From contig MPUH01000156.1 in assembly GCA_001970955.1 (NCBI GenBank), positions 1-64,000 of the forward strand: a stretch of 64,000 bases of DNA, given 5' to 3'. A program made the position numbers and the translations under genes. This document shows positions 1 to 9,403 of this stretch, piece by piece (positions within the stretch are counted from its first letter, which is position 1; the number at the start of each line of letters is the position of its first letter). The notes under the pieces were generated by a model. It saw only the letters and a list, made by a program, of their open reading frames with translations. It was not told the origin of the DNA and ran no database searches. Source of the stretch: Stentor coeruleus. Its lineage: Eukaryota; Ciliophora; Heterotrichea; Heterotrichida; Stentoridae.

Positions 1-185
1 TTACATTTCCTATATTTACTATCAACCTTAAATCTCTAAGTATTAAACAATGATATTTACTATAAAAATTTAGCTCGATTTACTATTAATTTCATTGTCA
101 AAATTTAATTCTATAACCAAAACTAACTTCACCACATTGTAATAAAAACAATTATAAACCCATCTTAAACTTCAGAAAAATTATT
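1..185. other. 3' flank of the carboxypeptidase gene
   Basis: AT-rich sequence beyond the stop of the minus-strand carboxypeptidase gene. No ORF, RNA gene or repeat is visible. It runs off the window edge. Confidence 0.6.
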
Positions 186-2645
186 TTATAAAGTTTTTGT
201 AAACTTTTCGTTTGTATTTTTCATAGGACTTAGACTCGGTAGTATATTTTTATCATTTCTAAATATATTTCTCAGTTTCTCCAAGTCCACTAGATTCTCA
301 AGTGCATCCGTTTTTCTATAATTACTATTATTCGCACTAACCGGAGATGAGTTAACTGACAAAAAGTATAAAGATGCTCGATTAGAATCACCCTTTCTTG
401 AAGTTACAACATTAGTTGTCTGCGTAGCCTGATCTCTAACTTTTTTCCCATCAGCTCTAGTGTATATCGGAAATACATTAGAACTTTTGCTTAGAATATT
501 ATAATTTCTTTTAGTCAAACTAACTCTTATATTCCCTCCTCTTGATTCTTGTAAAGTATAATTATGAACCATTGTTTTGTTCATAGTAATTTTCTTAGGA
601 CATACATGATTTATATCTTTAGCTTCTCCACAATTAAAGCACTTTTGTATAATTTTCATAGGTTTCTCTACTTGCCTGCTACTTTTTAATTGTATCTGAA
701 AACCGAGTTTATCTTTTTTAAATGCATTTTTCTTTCGGGCTCCAGCATCTGAACTTACTCTTTTTTTAGGAGAAGGGTTTTGTAGCAATTTCGCATATAC
801 AGGTTCATCTAAATTATCTTCTGATGGATCAGAATCGCTTCCTGAAGAGCAGTCATCATTACATGATATAAGAATATTTTTATTTTCTTTGATTTCTTCA
901 AGAATCTCAGATTTTTGTATACTTGGTTGTAAGCTATTAATTGGAGTTAGATTATTATTGATCATAATTGCTAAGCATAATTGTTTTCCCATAAGTTTTA
1001 AATCATCTGTTGTTAAATGTAAACCTGCATTTGGGCCAAAATCACAGCCACAAAAAGATGACTCTAAGGTGTAAGTGTTTAAAACTTTTGTTTCATTGAA
1101 AATTGCTATACGTAAAGTTGACTCTTTTGATTTTTGCATACGAAATGAACAGTTTTTATAAGAAAAAAAATTACTTGCTTTTGATAGAATGTATGGGAAT
1201 GTTCTTGTGCTTTCAGGGTAATTAAGATCGTCGCAACCATACATAAAAATATTTTTCCTTCTTGAATGCCCATGAAGGTCGCATATAAGCTCTATTTTTC
1301 TTTCTCGTGAAAAAGCTTTGATTGCTTTTTTAGCTGCAAATATTGTTGGGTGTATATGTTTTATAGGATCTTTCCATTGTCTATTTAAATCAACCCCAGC
1401 TAGATTACATCTATAATTCCCATTAATAACTCCGTCAGGGTTTAGCATCGGGATAATCTTAAACACAAAATTTTCCCTCAAAATCACAGCTTCAGGTTCA
1501 TCACTAGCTAAAAAATCCAATACCCCATGCATCATCCATGATGATACAGTTTCCCCAGGATGTACTCTTGCTGATATAACAACCCCTCTTCTTTTTTTAA
1601 TCTCTTCAGGTGTCCCAGGTGCTACAATTGTCAAACAATCACATCGATTTCCAGCAATCGTATAAGTAAGTAAGCGTCTTTTCAAAAAATTACCCCTTTC
1701 ACCAACTTCTTCTAAATTTTGTAAGTATCTCATCATTTCACTATAAGTATAAGGGCAAGAATAAGCGAAAAAAACAGCATCTTCATCTTCAAGAAATGCA
1801 TAAGTAAAACTTAATGTATAATAAGATTTACCGTTTTTGCCTTTTTTTATACCGTTTTGATAATATTTTATATCCTCACCAACTCTTGTCCATCCAGTTG
1901 GCTTACTTGAAATATTATTTCCTTCATTTCTTAACTGATTATTCTCTACAATATTAGTGTTGATATTTTTTCCTTTTAATCTATTATGAAATTCATTCTT
2001 ACTTGTAGAGTATTTGAGAATTTTCATACCAGAATTGTATAAAGATCCTGACTTGCAAAAATTAACGATGTTGAACTTTATAGGAATGTTTTTTGGGGTG
2101 TTTGATACTCTGAAATAAAACCATTGGGTGTTGCCTTTTGTGTTTATATCATTCTGAAGTATAAGATTGTATTCAAAATCAGCTACTTTTGAAGCAAGCC
2201 AGAGATTGCCTGATTCGAATCTGCTTTCGAAAACTAGAGTTGTATCGTTTTCATAAGGGGTATAGTAATCTTTGATTATTTCTTTATTACCTTTAGGCTT
2301 TTCAAGACGGAAAAATTTTGATAAGTTAAGCAGTTCTTGTTTGGTTGTTGTTGATTTCGGATCTCTTCTGTATACAACTGATCTGAATATGAGTTACTTT
2401 AGGTCTATTATTGATAATAGTGTTTGGGTTGGAGGTAAACCTGGAGACATTTCGATTTCAGGACCGATTTTAGCTTGAGAGATATCGGCATGAGGGAAAA
2501 TTTGTCCTAATCTGATTTGCTAATACATTAAGGGTTGATGTGAAAGAGGAGTATCATCTACATACATGTTCTTTGGTATGAGTGGTATTGGTGGGGGTAT
2601 ATAGTTGTATATATCTTCTGAGAGCAGATCTAAAGACTCAGCCAT
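186..2645 (-). CDS. Cytosolic carboxypeptidase (M14, AGBL/CCP family), three exons
   Basis: Predicted 809-aa zinc carboxypeptidase of the CCP/AGBL family, whose members trim glutamate side chains or C-terminal residues from tubulin in cilia and cytoplasmic microtubules. The start is the ATG at 2643-2645, with an in-frame TGA just upstream. Two 15-nt introns must be removed; the joined exons then give the family's N-terminal beta domain (LVFESRFESGNL, TQWFYFRVSNT, FNIVNF). The catalytic domain has the zinc pair in HPGET (about H352 and E355), NPDGV, NRQW, the third zinc ligand in DLHGHSR (about H448) and the catalytic Glu in TLESSFCGC (about E518). The roughly 290-residue tail is basic and low in complexity, with one Cys/His cluster (CFNCGEAKDINHVC) that is not a standard CCHC knuckle. 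Starting at the later ATG (2027) would lose the N-terminal domain. The family is certain; deglutamylase activity is inferred. Confidence 0.93.
2383..2397 (-). other. 15-nt intron (carboxypeptidase intron 2)
   Basis: On the coding strand GTAACTCATATTCAG. Its TAA is in frame if unspliced. Removal gives DLK/SVVYRRD and joins the N-terminal domain. Confidence 0.88.
2512..2526 (-). other. 15-nt intron (carboxypeptidase intron 1)
   Basis: On the coding strand GTATTAGCAAATCAG. It holds an in-frame TAG; removal joins HQPL to ILGQIF in one frame. Confidence 0.82.
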
Positions 2646-2694
2646 AACTTGTTGATATTTCAATCAATTTTGTTTTGTTAATGAATATTTATGC

Positions 2695-2695
2695 N
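2695..2695. other. Unresolved base (N)
   Basis: A single N in intergenic DNA between the carboxypeptidase and the LITAF-like gene. No duplication is evident around it. Confidence 0.95.
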
Positions 2696-2916
2696 GAAGA
2701 AAATTAACAAGGGCTGGACAATAGTCAAGCGATAATTCCTAACTAATACTAATAATAAGTGTTTTAATAAGGGATTTTATTTTTCGTTAGGATTTTTGTA
2801 TCGAGAAGTAATATTTTAAATGTTGAATTAGTTAGAAGGTTTTATTATAATAAATTTTGTGTTTTGCTGTGTGATAAAGATTAGAGTTTTAATGAAGATT
2901 GACAACTTGTGAATAG

Positions 2917-2959
2917 TGAATTGTGAAATGAATTGTGAAATGAATTGTGAAATGAATTG
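2917..2959. repeat. 12-bp tandem repeat, about 3.6 copies
   Basis: The unit TGAATTGTGAAA repeats exactly at 2917, 2929 and 2941, then partially. It lies about 270 bp upstream of the carboxypeptidase start. Confidence 0.9.
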
Positions 2960-3254
2960 CAATATTGTTGATAATAAGATTATTGGGATTTCGTTTTATG
3001 TTTGAAATAAATAATTATATGTTAGAATAAGAAATTTCATTTCTTATCTCATAAAATATCCTGATATTATGAAAGTACACTTAATTTAATTGCAAATAAT
3101 AAGAAAACTACAAGAAGAAAACCTATATATGAATTTTATACTAAAAATGCATAGTAAGACATCACCTTCTAAAATACTATCCCCAATTATCATAAAATCT
3201 TATCATTCTCCAATAAAAAACCTAAACAAAAACTAGTTAATTATATACTCATCT

Positions 3255-3998
3255 CTAAGAGTTGAGGATTAATTTACAGTTCCTACATTTATGCTGATAC
3301 TCTTGATACCTATCCATACTTTCTAAATCCGAGCATGCATCAGTAACACTACTAATACAGCACATAACTCTCCAAAAAGGTAGTGTAGGCATTTTTAATG
3401 ACACAACACTTGTAGTTTCCAAATTGCATTTTTTGCAAAACATACGTCGAGGCAATATCCCGAGCGGAGTCTGCCTCGCTTCTTCATTAATACTAATTCC
3501 TAAATTCGTAAAATTTTCATCAGGTTTCGTCATAGAATTTTCCCCAGTAATCGAAGCATCCAATTTATTTACTTCTTCTTCTAAATAAGACTTTTTCAAC
3601 ATTGAACTATAAGCTGAAGACTTTTGATCAGTAGTCGAAGCAAAAATTGAGTTTTTTTGATGATGAGTTATTCTTGTAACACATTCTTCATCACTAACTT
3701 TTCCTGAACTAAAACTTTCATCATTTGTAAAGTTGTAGATTTGATCAACATCTTTAATAAGAACACTTGGTTGACGTCTATGTTTAGTATTTGTTTTTGT
3801 GGTTTCGAAGGTTAGAAATTTAAAAGGCTTTGAGGATTGGATTGAAGATGATGGTGTAAGAACAGAATCAATATTAAAAGCTGAGTACCTTGGGGTTGGG
3901 CATTTAACATTTTCTCTATATGAGGATTGAAGTGCAGAAATTGTTGCTGGATTTAGAGAGTATTTCCTTTGTCTTCTTCCCGCGCTGGATGTGTTCAT
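3255..3998 (-). CDS. LITAF-like zinc-ribbon protein (247 aa)
   Basis: A 247-aa protein. The first 185 residues are Ser/Lys-rich with no recognisable fold. The last 60 match the LITAF layout: an N-terminal CxxC knuckle (MFCKKCNLET), a hydrophobic Cys-containing middle (LPFWRVMCCISS) and a C-terminal HxCxxC knuckle (HKCRNCKLIL). LITAF-family domains sit on the cytosolic face of endosomal membranes; the two halves form one zinc site around a membrane-touching segment. The hydrophobic part here is shorter and more polar than in animal LITAF, so membrane insertion is doubtful. The start ATG follows TAA closely. The family call rests on the Cys/His pattern only; the N-terminal part has no assigned role. 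Confidence 0.7.
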   Translation of the reverse strand: MNTSSAGRRQRKYSLNPATISALQSSYRENVKCPTPRYSAFNIDSVLTPSSSIQSSKPFKFLTFETTKTNTKHRRQPSVLIKDVDQIYNFTNDESFSSGKVSDEECVTRITHHQKNSIFASTTDQKSSAYSSMLKKSYLEEEVNKLDASITGENSMTKPDENFTNLGISINEEARQTPLGILPRRMFCKKCNLETTSVVSLKMPTLPFWRVMCCISSVTDACSDLESMDRYQEYQHKCRNCKLILNS

Positions 3999-4585
3999 TT
4001 ATTAACTAGCATTTATCACAATTTTTCTGTAAAGTGCGTAGAAGATTTTTTTAAAGGGTTGGCTTGTGTATTTTTATTATGTTTTAAGGGAAGAGGTATG
4101 ATTAGAGGTTGGTTGGGAGATTAAGATTATAATGTAATGTTTAAAGGGGTATAAGATAATGGGGAGTGGATTTATAATTGGATTATAAGATTTTTTTGTA
4201 TGTTTTAGGTATAGTTTAGGAGTTGGTATAAATAAGGATTTGATAATTTTATATTATAATTTGGATTACTAGGATTTCTAACTGTATAATTATGTTGGTG
4301 TAAAAGTTAGGAAAAAGTTAGCATATAAACTTTACTATATAAAAATTTATATAATTTTACTATAAAATTCTCAGTTTATTTTAAATCCTAACCTGCCACA
4401 CCAATTTTTTATCAAATAATTTCCAATTTTAATCCTACCCAAAATATAAAAGCACAGCTTCACAAAAAAAATTATCCTCTAATCATCCAAAATTTTCCTC
4501 ATAATTATATCAATACCTAATTTCATAAAAAGGACTATTTTATAAGAAAAATAATAAAAACCCCAAAGCTAACTTAACAAACTCT
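3999..4585. other. Intergenic region with strand-skew switch
   Basis: 587 bp between two minus-strand genes. The half near 3999 (upstream of the LITAF-like gene) is G-rich on the plus strand; the half near 4585 (3' flank of the GFAT-like gene) is C-rich and G-poor. No ORF, RNA gene or repeat was seen. Confidence 0.6.
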
Positions 4586-6505
4586 CTAATCCAAATTAAT
4601 TAAAGCTTCAGATGACGAAGGATAATCAGGGTCAATTTCTCTTTGTATACTCAAATGATAAGCCAATAATTGTAAAGGAATAATCGCTAACAATCCTGTT
4701 AGTGGTCCAATATCCTCAATAAGTAAAATCTTACTTGGCGCTTCCTTCGTTGTAATTAAATTCTTATTCGGGGTAATAACAATCGTCTTAGCATATCTCG
4801 CCTGAACTTCAGCCAAAGCTAAATTCATAAGTTCTTTATGTTCATCATCAAGTATTATAAGCACAATAACCCTTCCATCACCAATCAAAGCAAAAGGTCC
4901 ATGTTTAAGTGCTCCTCCAGCATATCCTTCAGCATGAACTCTACTTAATTGTTTAATCAAATTTGCCCCTTCACAAGCAATTGATTCTCCCATACCTCTT
5001 CCAAGAACAAACATATGCTCTTCATTTTTCAATTCACAAGCCAAAGATTTTACATCATCTTTATTTCTTGCTATAACAGAACCAGCCATCATAGGCAATG
5101 CTAATAAAGAATTTACGATTTTTTTCCTTGATTCATTGTTTTCTGGATGTTTAAATCTTGAAAGCCATAAAGCGATTTCTATAAGGACAACACATGAACT
5201 TATAAAACTTTTTGTCCCACCTTCACCTAATTCTGGACCGGCATTCATATAAACACCATGTCCTGTTATTTTTGCAAGACTTGATGAGACAACATTTACT
5301 ATAGAGATTGTTGGAACGTTGTTTGACATACACCTTTTGGCAGCATCGATGATTTCTTTTGTTTCTCCTGATTCAGAGATTAAGATTGCCCCTGGGTTTA
5401 TATAAGGTATGGTATTGAAAGAATTACCTGGATCTAATGATTGTACTGTATCCATGAGATCTAGACTTTTAAGTACATGGCTTCCAAATTGACAAGCATG
5501 ATAAGAAGATCCACAACCTAAGAGCATGATGTTTTTCACTCCTAAAAAGGAGTCTTTGATTTCTTCAAGACCTTTAAGCTTTGCACTATCTGATGTAAGT
5601 CTAGCACCATAAGCAATTGATCTTGCTATAGCTTGTGGCTGTTCTTCAATTTCTTTAATAGTCCAATGAGGAAACTCTCCTAAGCTAACTAGGTTTTGAG
5701 TGTCTTTGATTTTTACGGATTCTAATCTATTTCCTTTTGGATCTAAGGTATATACATGACCTTCTTCGAGTTTTAAGTATTTTTTTCCTTTAATAACTTT
5801 TTCATCACTACTAATAACTAACTCACCTTCATTTACCCCAAGAAAAAGTGGTGACCCTCTTTGAGCTACAACCATTTGTTCTGGATTTTGCTTATCAATT
5901 ACCACAATGCCCCAAGTCCCAGCAGTTTTTTCTAAAGCTAGCCTCACAGCAACTTTAAGTGGGTGTCCATCTTCAACAAAAATTCCTATAAGAATTGCTA
6001 ATAACTCAGTATTAGATTCAGTTTTAGGATGTATTCCTCTACTTTCAATAAAATTCAAAAGTTCATTAGAATTGTTGATAATCCCATTGTGAACAACAAA
6101 AATCCTATTGTTATGATCGGTTTGTGGATGAGCTTTAGATTCACTTGCCATACCTCTTCTTGAAATATGAGTATGTCCTATACCAATACAGCTACCATCA
6201 TGTGTTCCCCAAGCTTCATTTCTAAGTTTTTTAAGCGCATCACTATCTGAAGTGTTTATATATTTGGTCACTCTTGCCTCTGTACCATGGATTGTGGCTA
6301 TACCAGCAGCATCATATTCATTGTTTTGAATTGACTCAAGACCTTCTAAGATGACTTTCATTGCCTTAGGCTCTTGACCTATATAACCCATTATGCCAAG
6401 AGATTTTAGGTATTCGGATTTATCTTTTATTATGAGTCCTGCGAAAGTTGTAAGAGCTAATGGTCTTGCGAGATTATGTAGGATATTGAACATTATAATA
6501 ATCAT
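4586..6505 (-). CDS. GFAT/GlmS-like protein with degenerate active sites
   Basis: A 639-aa homologue of glutamine-fructose-6-phosphate aminotransferase, which makes glucosamine-6-phosphate. It keeps the full architecture: class II glutaminase domain (about 36-270) and two SIS sugar-isomerase domains (about 300-639), with LLGCGSSYH, ISESGET, HAEGYAGGALKHGP and PLQLLAYH. Compared with E. coli GlmS (from memory), the key residues are changed. The N-terminal nucleophile Cys is Leu36, buried after a 35-residue extension. The RWATH motif reads HISRR. Asp123 is Asn165, catalytic Glu488 is Gln519 and the Schiff-base Lys603 is Ala634. The frame is intact and well conserved, so it is not a decaying pseudogene. 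The first 25 residues lack acids and carry Arg, which could be a mitochondrial presequence. The protein is probably not a working GFAT; its actual role is unknown. Confidence 0.88.
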   Translation of the reverse strand: MIIIMFNILHNLARPLALTTFAGLIIKDKSEYLKSLGIMGYIGQEPKAMKVILEGLESIQNNEYDAAGIATIHGTEARVTKYINTSDSDALKKLRNEAWGTHDGSCIGIGHTHISRRGMASESKAHPQTDHNNRIFVVHNGIINNSNELLNFIESRGIHPKTESNTELLAILIGIFVEDGHPLKVAVRLALEKTAGTWGIVVIDKQNPEQMVVAQRGSPLFLGVNEGELVISSDEKVIKGKKYLKLEEGHVYTLDPKGNRLESVKIKDTQNLVSLGEFPHWTIKEIEEQPQAIARSIAYGARLTSDSAKLKGLEEIKDSFLGVKNIMLLGCGSSYHACQFGSHVLKSLDLMDTVQSLDPGNSFNTIPYINPGAILISESGETKEIIDAAKRCMSNNVPTISIVNVVSSSLAKITGHGVYMNAGPELGEGGTKSFISSCVVLIEIALWLSRFKHPENNESRKKIVNSLLALPMMAGSVIARNKDDVKSLACELKNEEHMFVLGRGMGESIACEGANLIKQLSRVHAEGYAGGALKHGPFALIGDGRVIVLIILDDEHKELMNLALAEVQARYAKTIVITPNKNLITTKEAPSKILLIEDIGPLTGLLAIIPLQLLAYHLSIQREIDPDYPSSSEALINLD

Positions 6506-7263
6506 TTTCCGGCATTTTTTATAGGGAAAATTATAATGAGGGATGTAAAATTTTTTTTTCTGGATAAGAATATGCTTTGATGGTATTAAATGATAAAGGG
6601 TGTGAATGATGAAGAAGTGTAGAATAAATAATTGACTTGGGTTTTGATATGTGTATATATTTAAAATTTAATTTTAATATTCTACCTTTTTCCTTTGCTT
6701 TATGTTATTTTATTTTAAAATCTATTTCAATAACTACTTTTATATCAACTAAAGTAATTCAGCCTTTCTCTAAGAATTTTTTATTTTTTATCCTTTTTAT
6801 TTTTTATTATTTTAACTAGTTCCTAAATATATACAATATACTCAAACTAAAAAACAAGAACTGTCCAAATTTTCCCCTAACAACTCTTATCATGCTTTTT
6901 TTATATCTATTTCTTTAGTTAAAATAAATTTTAACACCTTAAAAATTTATTAAAATACCTCTTAGCATAATGTCTAAAAATTAAAGTTTCTTGTTTACAT
7001 CAATAATTATCTACTCATAATTTCTAAACTCCTAGACAATTTTATAAGTGCCAATTTCCTTCAACAATTATTCATTCTTCCCAGACCATACATTTTTCAC
7101 TATAACTCTCTAGCTTTTTAAACAACATTAAAAAAAAACAATAAATACAATTTTTCTTTAAAACCTAAAGTTTTCATTTACATTCTCTATTCATTCCTAA
7201 CAAACTATATTAATATCATATAGATAAATAAAACTATTATTTGTTAATAAAAATAATACTTAA
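6506..7263. other. Divergent intergenic (promoter-bearing) region
   Basis: 758 bp between divergently transcribed genes. The first 130 bp is G-rich and C-poor on the plus strand, then from about 6830 to 7263 it becomes C-rich and G-poor. It must hold promoters for both flanking genes, but I see no recognisable motif. A 60-codon ORF inside is AT-rich and unsupported. Confidence 0.5.
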
Positions 7264-7824
7264 ATGGGAGTGTGTTTTTCCAAGAGCATTCGTAAAATGA
7301 CAGACTTCTCTGCATCAACTCCAATCGATAACTTTCAGGACATCCGTGCGAATCTTATTGACCTAATTCACTCTTTTCATATGATCAAAAGATTCTGTAT
7401 GATAGGCTATGATACTTGTATTTATGAAAAACTCCGTGAGCCAGCAGCGATTCTAAAAAAAAAACAACGTTACCTAAAAAGATGCCTTAAAAATCTTAGA
7501 GATTGTGTCAAAAGAGTTGACGACGCGATCGAATCCGGCCTTTCGGGCAACGAAAAACTCTCTTTAATTCATGAAATGCAAGAGATTATCCGAGAAATCG
7601 ACCTTGAACTTTTCGTCAACGATATCGAAAAAATAACCCATCCAATATCAAACCCTTCATACCCAATCAAAATAAACGACATCCTCGACAAAAAAGGTTT
7701 GAACGATAAAAACGAAGAAATTTATAAAGAAATTGACGAGAAAATCCAAAAAAACATTTCCAACACCCAATCTGGTAGTAACATTCGTCGACGGTACGAC
7801 AGAATTCATAACAATCCCCAGTAA
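7264..7824 (+). CDS. Small protein with candidate N-myristoylation/palmitoylation signal
   Basis: A 186-aa protein of unknown family. It begins MGVCFSKS, with Gly2 and Cys4 followed by Ser6, matching the N-myristoylation pattern with an adjacent palmitoylation Cys as in membrane-anchored signalling proteins. The body is helical and charged: a basic stretch (LKKKQRYLKRCLKNLRDCVKR, about 75-95) followed by an acidic helix. The tail is polar (NIRRRYDRIHNNPQ). There is no enzyme motif. Its stop lies only 43 bp before the ATG of the next plus-strand gene. A possible GT...AG between them would not keep frame, so they are separate genes. Lipidation is inferred from the motif. Confidence 0.72.
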   Translation: MGVCFSKSIRKMTDFSASTPIDNFQDIRANLIDLIHSFHMIKRFCMIGYDTCIYEKLREPAAILKKKQRYLKRCLKNLRDCVKRVDDAIESGLSGNEKLSLIHEMQEIIREIDLELFVNDIEKITHPISNPSYPIKINDILDKKGLNDKNEEIYKEIDEKIQKNISNTQSGSNIRRRYDRIHNNPQ

Positions 7825-7867
7825 ATTAGCGTAATATGTTAAATTAACCATTTTTATATATACAGTT

Positions 7868-9301
7868 ATGCAGAGTTTCCAAAAATACAATGTTTCTGAG
7901 TTTCTAAAAGATAGACATCCTTACCTAGACCCACCTTTTACCAGCAATATTGACCCAACTCAAGTAACTTTAGCTGTATTTTTCCGTAAAATACCTAAAC
8001 TTGCAGCATGTCTTAGCTTTGAAAACCTCCCTTTTCATCTAAGAACTGATGCTTTGCATACATTAAACGAACTAGTTTCTCATCAGGAAACTAAAGATAC
8101 AATGATTCAAATAGGCATTTTAAAATCCTGTGCTGAACTTCTTATATCAGAAAGCCCAAATGTTCGTAAAGAAGCTGCTTTACTTATTGGTGGTATGGTA
8201 ACTTTAATGCAAGGTAGAAATTTACTTATTGATAGTGAAGTATTCCCCCCTTTACAAGATAAATTAGTTGATTCTGAAACTTCAGTAAGAACTGCTGTAG
8301 CTTGGACTTTAAAAAGAATTCTTATATCACGTGATGGAGTTGATAGAATTGTTGAAACTGGAACTGTACCAACTATGGTAAAAGCATTTATAAAATATGC
8401 AAATTCCCCTAAAAGAGAGAATAAAGATTATCTTATTGAACTTTTAGAAGGATTTATAAATGTTAGTCAATATGATAATGGGATTGAACCTATGCTTGGA
8501 ACTGGGTTGACTAAATGTTTGATTGGGTTTTTGATGTTGGGGAATAGTTTAGATGAAGCTGATAGGATAAATGAACTAACTTTGAATGTGATTTCGAATA
8601 TGTCAGCGAATCATAATGGGAAAAGTGAAGCTTGTGAAGGTATGGCTATTGAGGTAGTAGGAAGATTTCTTAAAAAAAAAGCGACGAATGAACAGAGGAA
8701 ATTGGCTGCTTCGGTTATTATGTCTGTGTCAATTGCCCTTAATGGGAAGTATCAAGCTGTTAGATGTGTTAAAGAAGATAATCCTGTGGTACTTAAAAGA
8801 CTTTATTCTCTACTTTTGACTTCAGTTAAAGATATTAGAGATAATGCTAAACAGTGTTTTCTTAATATAGCTGAATTACCTGAAGGTTTAGATAAGTCTG
8901 TGATAATTTTATCAAAAAATATCCCTATATTAGATGAAGTCTTTGGCACACACTGCATAAAATCCCTAGCAAGATTATTACCTAAACTATCATCATATAA
9001 AAATCCTCCTAATATAGATCAAAGTGAATTACCTATGTACCAAAGATGCATTAAATCTTTAAGGTTTTTAATAGACAAATATGAACAAGCAGTTAATGAA
9101 GCTATAGATACAGTGAATATAGCTCAAAAGCTCGGGCCATTTCTATCAGAAAGCAGTGGTGTTAGTGAAGACGCTGCACATTTATTGAAAAAAATCACTA
9201 GTAAATGCTCACATAATAAAGAAATCCTCAGGGTTTTCATAGCAACTGTAGCTGACTCAGACATCAAGCGCAATCTGGTAAGGTTTCCAGGACTTGTTTA
9301 A
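7868..9301 (+). CDS. Armadillo-repeat protein, RSPH14-like
   Basis: A 477-aa all-helical protein built of armadillo/HEAT-type repeats from about residue 45 to the end (for example LRTDALHTLNELVSHQETKDTMIQIG, VRKEAALLIGGMV, VRTAVAWTLKRI). Its overall layout and length, with repeats that begin after a short N-terminal lead, resemble RSPH14, an axonemal armadillo protein of the radial spoke/dynein region. This would fit a ciliate, but importin-alpha or Vac8-type repeat proteins cannot be excluded from the motif pattern alone. There is no signal peptide or membrane segment. It converges on the phosphodiesterase gene 102 bp away. Confidence 0.75.
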   Translation: MQSFQKYNVSEFLKDRHPYLDPPFTSNIDPTQVTLAVFFRKIPKLAACLSFENLPFHLRTDALHTLNELVSHQETKDTMIQIGILKSCAELLISESPNVRKEAALLIGGMVTLMQGRNLLIDSEVFPPLQDKLVDSETSVRTAVAWTLKRILISRDGVDRIVETGTVPTMVKAFIKYANSPKRENKDYLIELLEGFINVSQYDNGIEPMLGTGLTKCLIGFLMLGNSLDEADRINELTLNVISNMSANHNGKSEACEGMAIEVVGRFLKKKATNEQRKLAASVIMSVSIALNGKYQAVRCVKEDNPVVLKRLYSLLLTSVKDIRDNAKQCFLNIAELPEGLDKSVIILSKNIPILDEVFGTHCIKSLARLLPKLSSYKNPPNIDQSELPMYQRCIKSLRFLIDKYEQAVNEAIDTVNIAQKLGPFLSESSGVSEDAAHLLKKITSKCSHNKEILRVFIATVADSDIKRNLVRFPGLV

Positions 9302-9403
9302 GTTTAAAATACCTTTAATCTGACTAGTATATATATTATATTCATATACCCTATCTAATTTATTACTATAAAAACTTAATAAACCGAATACTATTTATTT
9401 ATC

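Larger units (their letters stand above)
2646..3254. other. Intergenic region, upstream of the carboxypeptidase
   Basis: 609 bp between two minus-strand genes. It holds one unresolved base (N) at 2695 and a 12-bp tandem repeat at 2917-2959. No supported ORF or RNA gene was seen. The first half is G-rich and the end next to the LITAF-like gene is C-rich on the plus strand. Confidence 0.6.

Noticed and set aside
2272-2478. Plus-strand ORF of 68 aa
   Set aside because: It is antisense to the first exons of the carboxypeptidase, which are supported by family motifs and two 15-nt introns.
6637-6819. Plus-strand ORF of 60 aa
   Set aside because: AT-rich, hydrophobic by composition, no ATG context or similarity.
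7821-7865. Possible 45-nt GT...AG intron linking the myristoyl-type gene to the armadillo gene
   Set aside because: It would place the downstream gene in the wrong frame, and its length does not fit the 15-nt rule.
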